DNA of 64,000 nt, from assembly GCF_039530945.1 (NCBI RefSeq), contig NZ_BAAAPC010000015.1, positions 1 to 64,000 on the forward strand. Direction: 5' to 3'. This DNA comes from Nocardiopsis_C rhodophaea (GTDB lineage: Bacteria; Actinomycetota; Actinomycetes; Streptosporangiales; Streptosporangiaceae). Shown piece after piece: positions 42,602-49,975 of the stretch. Under the pieces are notes generated by a model. That model saw only the letters and a list, made by a program, of their open reading frames with translations, had not been told where the DNA came from and did no database searches. The number at the start of each line of letters is the position of its first letter. Positions within the stretch are counted from its first letter, which is position 1. Position numbers and translations under genes: made by a program.

Positions 42602-42701
42602 GCCCTACCTCCTTCGCTCGCAGGCTCCTCGCCCGCTTCGCCGCCCGAGCGTTGGGGCCTGCGGCCGGTCGGCACCGGCGCCTTCGCCTGCTCGGTCGCC
42701 C

Positions 42702-43700
42702 TCACGCCGCCTCCCCCATAACCGCGGCGGTCTCCAGCGCCCGCACCAGGGTGCGCTGGGCCAGCTCGATCTTGAACCCGTTCATACTTCGCGGGACGGC
42801 CGGGGCCATCTCCTCGCGCGCTGCCCGCTCGAACGCGTCGCGGTCGTCGGCGCGGGCCCCGGTCAGGATCTCCTCGGCACGCCGGGCGCGCCAGGGCTTG
42901 GTGGCCACGCCGCCGAGGCCGACGCGCACCTCGCCGATGACGCCGCCGTCCGTCCGCATCGCCACCGCCGCGGCGGCCAGGGCGAACTCGTAGGACTCGC
43001 GGTCGCGCACCTTCAGATAGGTCGACCTGCGGGCCATCGGGGTGGCCGGAATATCGATCGCGGTGATCAGTTCGCCGTGGCCGATGGGGTGCTCCCGCTC
43101 GGGTGTGTCGCCGGGCAGCAGGAAGAAGTCGTCGAAGTCGACGGTGCGCGACCCCTGCGGACCCTGGAGGTGCACGACGGCGTCGAGCGCCACCAGCGGG
43201 ACGGCCACGTCCGACGGGTGGGTGGCGATGCAGTGGTCGCTGGTGCCGAGCACCGCGTGGGTGCGGTTGATGCCGCCGATGGCGGCGCACCCCGAGCCGG
43301 GCTCCCGCTTGTTGCACGGGGCGGTCCCGTCGCGGAAGTAGCCGCAGCGTACGCGCTGCATCAGGTTGCCGCCCATCGATGCCATGTTGCGCAGCTGCGC
43401 CGATGCCCCGAGTTCCAGGGCCTGGGCGACCATCGGGAAGCGCTCGCGTACGGCGGGGGCGCGGGCGACGTCGCTCATGCGGGCCATGGCGCCGAGCCGG
43501 ACGCCGCCGTCCGGCAGGTCCTCGATCCGGGAGATCGGCAGGTCGTTGATGTCCACGACGCGGCGCGGCCGGGCCACGCCGATCCTGAGCATGTCGACCT
43601 CGGTGGTGCCGCCGGCCAGGAATTCGCTGTCGGGGTCGGCGGAGGCCTGGGCGATGGCGGTGGTGACATCGGAGACGCGGGTGTAGGCGACGGGGTGCAT
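42702..43700 (-). CDS. FAD-binding subunit of molybdenum hydroxylase (PaoB-like)
   Basis: A 332-residue protein. The N-terminal FAD site (FLAGGTTEVDMLRIGVARP, GAMARMSD) and the region ASMGGNLMQRVRCGYFRDGTAPCNKREPGSGC are typical of medium subunits with an extra cysteine cluster that can hold a [4Fe-4S] centre, as in PaoB. It passes electrons from the molybdenum and 2Fe-2S subunits to FAD. The ATG at 43700 overlaps the TGA of the 2Fe-2S gene by one base. About 100 nt follow before the large-subunit gene. The quinone or oxygen acceptor is not evident from sequence. Confidence 0.92.
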   Translation of the reverse strand: MHPVAYTRVSDVTTAIAQASADPDSEFLAGGTTEVDMLRIGVARPRRVVDINDLPISRIEDLPDGGVRLGAMARMSDVARAPAVRERFPMVAQALELGASAQLRNMASMGGNLMQRVRCGYFRDGTAPCNKREPGSGCAAIGGINRTHAVLGTSDHCIATHPSDVAVPLVALDAVVHLQGPQGSRTVDFDDFFLLPGDTPEREHPIGHGELITAIDIPATPMARRSTYLKVRDRESYEFALAAAAVAMRTDGGVIGEVRVGLGGVATKPWRARRAEEILTGARADDRDAFERAAREEMAPAVPRSMNGFKIELAQRTLVRALETAAVMGEAA

Positions 43701-44260
43701 CACGGTCCCCCTTCCGCCGCGTCGCGCACCTCGCGGATGGCGTCGCGGATGTTGGGGTAGGCGGCGCACCGGCAGATGTTGCCGCTCATCCATTCCCGGA
43801 TCTCGGCATCGTCACCGGCGTGGCCCTCGTCGATCAGCGCGACGGCGGACATCAGCTGGCCGGGTGTGCAGTAGCCGCACTGGAACGCGTCGTGCTCGAT
43901 GAACGCCTGCTGCATCGGGTGCAGCTGCTCGCCGTCGGCGAGGCCTTCGACGGTGGTGATCTCGTGGCCCTCGCAGGAGATGGCCAGGGTCAGGCAGGAG
44001 ACGATCCGGCGGCCGTCCATCCAGACCGTGCAGGCGCCGCAGGCGCCCTGGTTGCAGCCCCGCTTGGGGCCGGTGATGTCGAGGTGCTCGCGCAGGGCGT
44101 CGAGCAGGCTGACCCGGGGCTCGATGTCCAGGCTGTGGTCGGTCCCGTTGACGGTCAGCGTGACCTCGACGGTGCCTGGGCCGCGTTCCGCGGGAGCGGC
44201 CACCGTTTCTGTCGGGCGGGTCGGCCCGGGTACGTGCGCCGCGCGCGCCTGGTGGGTCAT
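43700..44260 (-). CDS. 2Fe-2S subunit of molybdenum hydroxylase (PaoA-like)
   Basis: A 186-residue protein with the plant-ferredoxin-type cluster (CNQGACGACTVWMDG, later C) and the second, helical [2Fe-2S] domain (CGYCTPGQLMSAVALI ... SGNICRCAAYPNI). It is the first gene of the operon. A 30-residue Pro/Ala-rich segment precedes the fold, but it has no twin-arginine or hydrophobic signal, unlike E. coli PaoA. A perfect 12-bp palindrome lies 44 nt upstream of the start and may be an operator. The ribosome binding site is weak (GGGGGG). Confidence 0.92.
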   Translation of the reverse strand: MTHQARAAHVPGPTRPTETVAAPAERGPGTVEVTLTVNGTDHSLDIEPRVSLLDALREHLDITGPKRGCNQGACGACTVWMDGRRIVSCLTLAISCEGHEITTVEGLADGEQLHPMQQAFIEHDAFQCGYCTPGQLMSAVALIDEGHAGDDAEIREWMSGNICRCAAYPNIRDAIREVRDAAEGGP

Positions 44261-44645
44261 CGCACGGCCCCCCGTTCCGGCTCCTCGGCCGAACGCGATT
44301 CACTGCACATGTGCATCCCCCTATGCCCATGGATGTCCGGATCGCCGTCGGCCTATGTCGGGGCGTTTTCTCCGATAGCGGCCAACGTCACCTACCTTTC
44401 CCTTGGTGGGTGACCTGGGACACACAGGAGCGGTAAAGATCGCGCCATGGATCGTTGACGGGCGCCTCGGCGCCGGTGGTAGACAGCGCCTGCAGGCGAC
44501 GTCGGAGAGTAGTCAATCAACCACGAGTGGGAGAGGGGGTGTCCGTGGCGGCACGCCTGCCGACGTCGCACCGCGGCCAGAATCCGGCCGCCATCCCGAG
44601 GTCAACCGAGGGGCGGGGCGGCGACCGGCATCGCGCGTGAAAAGC
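44261..44645. other. Intergenic region upstream of the molybdenum hydroxylase operon
   Basis: About 385 bases. The 12-bp palindrome at 44304-44315 is the main feature. No ORF with a ribosome binding site or known family was found. Confidence 0.4.
44304..44315. promoter_or_regulatory. Perfect palindrome TGCACATGTGCA
   Basis: A 12-bp perfect palindrome 44 nt before the ATG of the 2Fe-2S subunit. No regulator gene is adjacent to name a binder. A transcription-factor site is plausible, not shown. Confidence 0.45.
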
Positions 44646-45803
44646 TCAGCAGCGCTGGGGTGTTTCGTCGAGGCCGGCGCTCTCGGGCGGCGCCCACGTT
44701 CCCGTGGCGAGGAAGCGTTCGATGGTGGCGGTGTAGGGGGTGGGGTCCAGTCCCGCGGCCGCCACCCAGCCGTCGTCGTAGTAGCTGTGCCGGTAGCGCT
44801 CGCCGCCGTCGCACAGGAGCGTGACGACGCTGCCGTGCCGCCCTTCGCGCAGCATGCGCGCGATGAGCTGCCAGACACCCCACAGGTTGGTGCCGGTGGA
44901 CCCTCCGGCACACAGCCCGGTGGCGTTATTGAGGTGGCGCATCGCCGCGATGCTCGCGGCGTCGGGTACGGGCACCATCAGGTCGATGACCGAGGGGACG
45001 AAGCTCGGTTCCATGCGGGGACGCCCGATGCCCTCGATCCGTGAGGGCATGCCGGTGCTGTAGTCCGGCGCCCCGGTGACCCAGCCCGGAAAGAACGCGG
45101 AGTTCTCCGGGTCGACCACGGCCAGCCGGGTGTGGTGGCGCTGGTAGCGGAGGTAGCGGCCGATGGTCGCGGAGGTGCCGCCGGTGCCCGCTCCCACCAC
45201 GATCCAGTCGGGGACGGGGTGGCGTTCCATGGCGAGCTGCTCGAAGACCGACTGGGCGATGTTGTTGTTGCCGCGCCAGTCGGTGGCCCGTTCGGCGTAG
45301 GTGAACTGGTCCATGTAGTGGCCGCCGCACTCGGCGGCCAGCCGCTCGGCCTCGGTGTACATCTCGGCGGGGACGTCCACGAAGTGGCAGCGCCCGCCGT
45401 AGCGCTCGATCAGCTCGATCTTCTCCGGGCTGGTCGACCGGGGCATGACGGCAACGAACTCGACACCGATGAGCCGGGCGAAGTACGCCTCGGAGACGGC
45501 GGTGGAGCCCGAGCTGGCCTCGACGACCGTGGTGTTCTCGCTGATCCACCCGTTGGCGAGCCCATACAGGAACAGCGATCGGGCCAGGCGGTGCTTGAGG
45601 CTGCCGGTGGGGTGGACCGACTCGTCCTTCAAGTACAGGTCGATGCCCCACTCCCGGGGAAGTGGGAAGACGTGCAGATGGGTGTCGGCCGAGCGGTTGG
45701 CGTCGGCGATGACCCTGCGCATGGCCTCGTCCACCCAGGACCGGGTGCGGGCGCAGCTGCGGTCGACCCAGGACGGGCCGTGTTCGTCTCCCGGGGCTGT
45801 CAT
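44646..45803 (-). CDS. PLP-dependent cysteine synthase-family enzyme (Cds1-like)
   Basis: A 385-residue fold-type II PLP enzyme. Lys70 in HPTGSLKHR should form the internal aldimine. SSGSTAVS is the substrate loop and GAGTGGTSATIG the phosphate-binding glycine loop. The length and the C-terminal CAGGSTGTNLWG segment fit the mycobacterial Cds1/cysteine desulfhydrase-type group rather than plain CysK; desulfhydrase activity is inferred. No signal peptide is seen. TAACAT lies 7 nt before the chosen ATG at 45803, a leaderless arrangement; an ATG three codons earlier overlaps that hexamer. Confidence 0.88.
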   Translation of the reverse strand: MTAPGDEHGPSWVDRSCARTRSWVDEAMRRVIADANRSADTHLHVFPLPREWGIDLYLKDESVHPTGSLKHRLARSLFLYGLANGWISENTTVVEASSGSTAVSEAYFARLIGVEFVAVMPRSTSPEKIELIERYGGRCHFVDVPAEMYTEAERLAAECGGHYMDQFTYAERATDWRGNNNIAQSVFEQLAMERHPVPDWIVVGAGTGGTSATIGRYLRYQRHHTRLAVVDPENSAFFPGWVTGAPDYSTGMPSRIEGIGRPRMEPSFVPSVIDLMVPVPDAASIAAMRHLNNATGLCAGGSTGTNLWGVWQLIARMLREGRHGSVVTLLCDGGERYRHSYYDDGWVAAAGLDPTPYTATIERFLATGTWAPPESAGLDETPQRC

Positions 45804-45810
45804 ACGCCGC

Positions 45811-45816
45811 ATGTTA
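45811..45816 (-). promoter_or_regulatory. -10-like TAACAT before the Cds1-like gene (leaderless arrangement)
   Basis: On the minus strand TAACAT is followed by 7 nt and the ATG at 45803, without a Shine-Dalgarno sequence. Confidence 0.5.
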
Positions 45817-45915
45817 CCCGGGTTCCCGGGCGCCAGAGCAGGTCAGGCCGGACCCGCGGCGTGGGGCCCGGCCCGATCCGCGGCGGACGGAACGCGGGAG
45901 CGGCGGGCCCGAGGC

Positions 45916-46242
45916 TCAGTCGAGCGACCCGCCGGACATCACGGAGTGCATCCGCCGGTGCGGTGCCGCCTCGTCCTCGCGGCTCTGCCGCTCCAGCGAA
46001 CGTGCCAGTGCGATGTGCGCCCAGCTGTCGCACGGGTCGAGTTCGACGAGCTTTCTGAAGGTCTCCTCCGCCTTCTTCAGCTGGGCGGAGTGGAAGTAGG
46101 CCCGGCCCAGGAGTTCCAGGATCGAGCGGCTGTGCGGTTGTGTCTCAGCGAGTGGGGCCAATATCCGGGCAGCGCTGATCGGGTCGCCGAGGTCGAAGTA
46201 CATGCGGCCGCGGGCGAAGGTCTCGTAGGTCGTCTCCTCCAC
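45916..46242 (-). CDS. Small TPR-repeat protein
   Basis: A 108-residue helical protein with TPR-like helices (ARGRMYFDLGDPISAARILAPLA, LLGRAYFHSAQLKKAEETFRKLVELDP, AHIALARSLERQ). It should bind other proteins; nothing is known of partners. GTG at 46242 is preferred to the GTG two codons earlier because AAGGGG is 6 nt upstream. The beta-carbonic anhydrase gene lies 68 nt upstream in the same direction. Confidence 0.75.
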   Translation of the reverse strand: MEETTYETFARGRMYFDLGDPISAARILAPLAETQPHSRSILELLGRAYFHSAQLKKAEETFRKLVELDPCDSWAHIALARSLERQSREDEAAPHRRMHSVMSGGSLD

Positions 46243-46310
46243 GTGCACCCCCTTCGTCCGGCATCACAACAGCTCGCGGCGTTGTGCTATTCCCGCGCCG
46301 GGCCACCGGG

Positions 46311-46826
46311 TCAGGCGTCGACCGGCGTGACCTTCCCGCTGTCCACGTCGTAGATCGCTCCGGCCACCGGCAGCCCCTTGGGCAGCAGCGGGTGGTGCCG
46401 GATCCGCTCCAGGTCGTGCCGGAGCGCCCCGAGCTGGTCGTTGTCGGTCTTGAACTCCAGGCTGCGGGTGTCGACGCCATGGGTGGCCAGGATGGTGTCG
46501 TGCACTTCCTCATCGCTGGCGACCGAGGCCATCTTGCAGCGGGTGTGCGGGAGGACCAGGACCCGCTCGACCCCCAGCAGGTACACGGCGAGGACCAGCG
46601 TGCGCAGGGTGTCGTCGGTGACGCGGGCTCCGGCGTTGCGCAGGATCTTGGCGTCGCCCGGCCGCAGACCGAGCATGTCCAGCGGCTCGATACGCGAGTC
46701 CATGCACGTCACCAGGGCGAGCCCGCGCGCGGCCACGGGCTGGAGACCCTTCAGCTGGAATTCGGCGACATAGGCCGCATTGGCCTCAAGTACGTCGTCG
46801 AAAGCGCCACTCATTCCGTTCTCCAT
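46311..46826 (-). CDS. Beta-class carbonic anhydrase
   Basis: Interconverts CO2 and bicarbonate, 171 residues. The zinc ligands are Cys41, His94 and Cys97 (CMDSRIEP and LPHTRCKM); the Asp43-Arg45 dyad is present. It resembles the small mycobacterial CanA-type enzymes. It is cytosolic. The first ATG has GGGGAG about 5 nt upstream, and an ATG four codons later has GGAGAA. The parC gene is next on the same strand after 135 nt. Confidence 0.93.
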   Translation of the reverse strand: MENGMSGAFDDVLEANAAYVAEFQLKGLQPVAARGLALVTCMDSRIEPLDMLGLRPGDAKILRNAGARVTDDTLRTLVLAVYLLGVERVLVLPHTRCKMASVASDEEVHDTILATHGVDTRSLEFKTDNDQLGALRHDLERIRHHPLLPKGLPVAGAIYDVDSGKVTPVDA

Positions 46827-46961
46827 TCACTCTCCCCGCACGTCATCGGCCGGTGCGGGCACCACATCAGCGGTGTGCTGTTCCCTCCCACTCTCTCAGC
46901 CGGGGGGAGGGAACCGCACGTCAGGGTCGATGGCGCCGTCGGTGACGGCGCCCGTGGACGA

Positions 46962-49439
46962 TCAGGCCGGGGGCGTCGCCCCGGAGTCGGTCCGCCCACT
47001 GCCCACCACGGCGACGGGGCTGGTCAGCGGCTCGCCGGAGCCGTCGCGGCGCTGATCGAGGTCGGGCAGGCGGACCGGGCCGCCGTCGGCGCGGTTGGCG
47101 CGGGCCGGAGCGCGGCCGACCCAGGCGAACAGCAGGGTGTCCTCACCCTTGAGGAAGCGCTGGCAGCGGACGCCGCCGGTGGCGCGGCCCTTGGCCGGAT
47201 ACACCTCGAAGGGCGTCACCTTCGCTGCCCCGGCCTGGGTGCCGGGTAGCGCCGTTGAGGAGCCCGTGACCGTGACGACCACCGAATCCTCGGGAAGGGC
47301 GACCGCCCCGAACCACATGACCCGGGCGTCCTCGGGCAGCTTCACCCCGGCCACGCCGCCGGCCGCGCGCCCCTGCGGGCGGACGGCCGAGGCGGGGAAC
47401 CGCAGCAGCTGGGCCTGCGACGTAATGAAGACGAGGTCCTCCTCGCCGGTGGACAACTGGGCGGCGCTGACGACCCGGTCGCCCTCCCTGAGGTTGATGA
47501 CCTCGAAATCGTCCTTGTTCGGGGGGTATTCCGGAGCGACGCGTTTGACCACCCCCTGCTCGGTCCCCAGGACGATCCCCGGCCCATCGGCGTGCATCGC
47601 GACGATGGAGACGAGGCGTTCGTCGGTCTCCAGCTCCACGAACTCGCCCGCCGGAACTCCCGACGCCAGGGCCGGGGTGTCGCCCTCGCCGTCCGGCAGC
47701 TCGGGCAGCTCGACCACGGGTACGCGGATCATCCGGCCGAGGTCGGTGACGAACCCGAGGTCGCCGCGGGTCCGTGCCGGGATCGACAGGGCGACGGCGT
47801 CGTGCTCGGTGCGCAGGCCGTCATGCATCCGCGGCAGCGTGGCGCCCTTGCTGCGGCCTACCTGTCCGGTGGTGCTCATCAGCACGTGGCAGGGCTCGTC
47901 GCCCATCTCCAGCGGGATCACCGCGCTGCGCGTGGCACCGGAGCTCTCCCGCAGGACGGTGCGGCGGGACGTACCGAATTCCTTGGCCACCTTGGCCAGT
48001 TCGGCGGAGACGAGCTTGCGCAGCTTCTTGTCCGACTCCAGGATCTCGGTGAGCTCGGCGATCTCCGACTTGAGCTGGTCGCGCTCGTTTTCCAGCTCCA
48101 ACCGGTCGTACTTGGTGAGGCGGCGCAGCGGAGTGTCGAGGATGTAGCGGGCTTGGGTGTCGGAGAGGTCGAAGGTCGACATCAGCCGCTGGCGCGCCTG
48201 CGTGGAGTCTTCTGACTGCCGGATCAGCGCGATGACCTCGTCGATGTTGAGCAGCGCGACGAGGAGGCCGGCGACCAGGTGCAGGCGCTCCTGGCGCTTG
48301 CCGCGGCGGTACTCGCAGCGGCGGCGCACCACGTCGAGCCGGTGGTCGACGAAGACCTGCAGCAGTTCACGCAGGCCCAGCGTCTGCGGCTGCCCGTCGA
48401 CGAGCGCCACGTTGTTGATGCCGAAGGACTCCTCCATCGGCGTGAGCCGGTACAGCTCCTCCAGGACCGCCTCGGGGTTGAACCCGTTCTTGAGCTCGAT
48501 GACCAGCCGCAGGCCCTGGTTCCGGTCGGTGAGGTCCTTGAGGTCCGAGATGCCCTGCAGCTTCTTGGCCTGGACCAGCTCCTTGATCCGGGCGACGACC
48601 TTCTCCGGGCCGACGTTGTAGGGCAGCTCGGTGATGACCAGGCCGGTGCGGCGCGGCGAGACCTTCTCGATGGAGACGGTGGCGCGGGTCTTGAAGCTGC
48701 CGCGGCCCTTGGCGTAGGCGTCGCGGATGCCGTCGAGCCCGTTGATGGTGCCGCCGGTGGGCAGGTCCGGTCCGGGCACGAACTCCATGAGTTCGTCGAG
48801 GGTGGCGTCGGGCTTGGCGATAAGGTGCCGGGCGGCCGCGATGACCTCGCCCAGGTTGTGCGGGGCCATGTTGGTGGCCATACCCACCGCGATCCCCGAG
48901 GCGCCGTTGACCAGGAGGTTGGGGAAGGCCGCCGGGAGGACCTCCGGCTCCATCTCCTGGCCGTCGTAGTTGGGCTGGAACTCCACGACGTTCTCGTCGA
49001 TGGACGTGACCAGGAGTTCGGCGGCACGGGCCATCCTGCACTCGGTGTAGCGCATGGCGGCCGGGGCGTCGTCGCCGCCCAGCGACCCGAAGTTGCCGTG
49101 CCCGTCGACGAGGGGGACGCGCATGGCGAAGTCCTGGCTCATCCGCACCATGGCGTCGTAGATCGCGCTGTCGCCGTGCGGGTGGAGCTTACCCATCACC
49201 TCGCCGACCACGCGGGCGCACTTCACGTGGGCGCGGTCGGGACGCAGCCCCATCTCGTTCATCTGGTAGAGGATGCGGCGCTGCACCGGCTTCATCCCGT
49301 CGCGGGCGTCCGGCAGCGCGCGCGAGTAGATCACCGAGTAGGCGTACTCCAGGAAGCTGCCGCGCATCTCCTCGGAGACATCGATGTCGATGATCTTCTC
49401 GGCTGGTTCCTCAGGGGGAGCGGATGTAGTACGGGCCAT
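46962..49439 (-). CDS. parC: DNA topoisomerase IV subunit A (ParC/GyrA-like)
   Basis: The DNA-cutting subunit of a type IIA topoisomerase, 825 residues. The active-site Tyr131 lies in AAMRYTECRM. The quinolone-resistance region HPHGDSAIYD, with Ser91 and Asp95, keeps wild-type-like residues. The C-terminal beta-pinwheel has the GyrA-like PQGRAAGGV turn. The protein partners ParE. The ATG at 49439 begins the conserved sequence; upstream open frame is dispensable. CAGAAT, a one-mismatch -10, is 7 nt before the ATG. Confidence 0.94.
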   Translation of the reverse strand: MARTTSAPPEEPAEKIIDIDVSEEMRGSFLEYAYSVIYSRALPDARDGMKPVQRRILYQMNEMGLRPDRAHVKCARVVGEVMGKLHPHGDSAIYDAMVRMSQDFAMRVPLVDGHGNFGSLGGDDAPAAMRYTECRMARAAELLVTSIDENVVEFQPNYDGQEMEPEVLPAAFPNLLVNGASGIAVGMATNMAPHNLGEVIAAARHLIAKPDATLDELMEFVPGPDLPTGGTINGLDGIRDAYAKGRGSFKTRATVSIEKVSPRRTGLVITELPYNVGPEKVVARIKELVQAKKLQGISDLKDLTDRNQGLRLVIELKNGFNPEAVLEELYRLTPMEESFGINNVALVDGQPQTLGLRELLQVFVDHRLDVVRRRCEYRRGKRQERLHLVAGLLVALLNIDEVIALIRQSEDSTQARQRLMSTFDLSDTQARYILDTPLRRLTKYDRLELENERDQLKSEIAELTEILESDKKLRKLVSAELAKVAKEFGTSRRTVLRESSGATRSAVIPLEMGDEPCHVLMSTTGQVGRSKGATLPRMHDGLRTEHDAVALSIPARTRGDLGFVTDLGRMIRVPVVELPELPDGEGDTPALASGVPAGEFVELETDERLVSIVAMHADGPGIVLGTEQGVVKRVAPEYPPNKDDFEVINLREGDRVVSAAQLSTGEEDLVFITSQAQLLRFPASAVRPQGRAAGGVAGVKLPEDARVMWFGAVALPEDSVVVTVTGSSTALPGTQAGAAKVTPFEVYPAKGRATGGVRCQRFLKGEDTLLFAWVGRAPARANRADGGPVRLPDLDQRRDGSGEPLTSPVAVVGSGRTDSGATPPA

Positions 49440-49975
49440 GCCGGTAATTCTGACCCGCCGAAGAGACCATCGCGAACCGATTGGCGCGATCGGGCGCGGC
49501 GCGGCTCCGGAAACGGGGGTGTGCAGGGGTGTCAAGATCCCGTTAAAACCGCGCGAGAAGGCCGTTCCCGGCGCGGTGGATCGCTGGGAGACAGGCAGCT
49601 ATGACTACGTTGTGTGATGAAGTCCCGCGGCGCGTCCGGTGCCGTCCGGCGTCAGCGGGTCGCCCCTCCCGTCGCCGTTTCGGGCGTTCGGTGAGATCAA
49701 ACACGGTGGATCGGGGAACTCGGCCCGGCCTGCGCCGGCCCCGGTCGGCGTTGTTCCTGGTCGGGCCGATATATAACGGAGGGTAGTTATCGACGGAGGG
49801 TGAAAAAGCGCGGCGAATGTTACACGGGATCGCGTCGGAGTCAAGGTGTGCCGTGTGACTCAGGCTAATCTTGCGGTGTCCGGTCCGCCCAACCCCGTCC
49901 CGTCCCACCCCGTCCGTTCACCGCCCCGTGGTGAGAACCGCGCACCCCGGAGCGCTACCAACGGTTGGCCTCCAC
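49440..49975. other. Divergent intergenic region between parC and the antiporter operon
   Basis: About 535 bases. An AT-rich patch (GATATATAAC) lies near 49769-49778. TAATCT at 49866-49871 is a good -10 for the antiporter operon; no good -35 was found. No gene is recognised. Confidence 0.45.
49866..49871 (+). promoter_or_regulatory. -10-like TAATCT upstream of the mrp operon
   Basis: TAATCT matches the -10 consensus in four to five positions. Transcription would begin near 49878, giving a leader of about 100 nt before the ATG at 49976. Confidence 0.4.

Noticed and set aside
44403..45044. A 213-codon plus-strand frame overlapping the Cds1-like gene
   Set aside because: It is antisense to a clear PLP enzyme and lacks a start signal.
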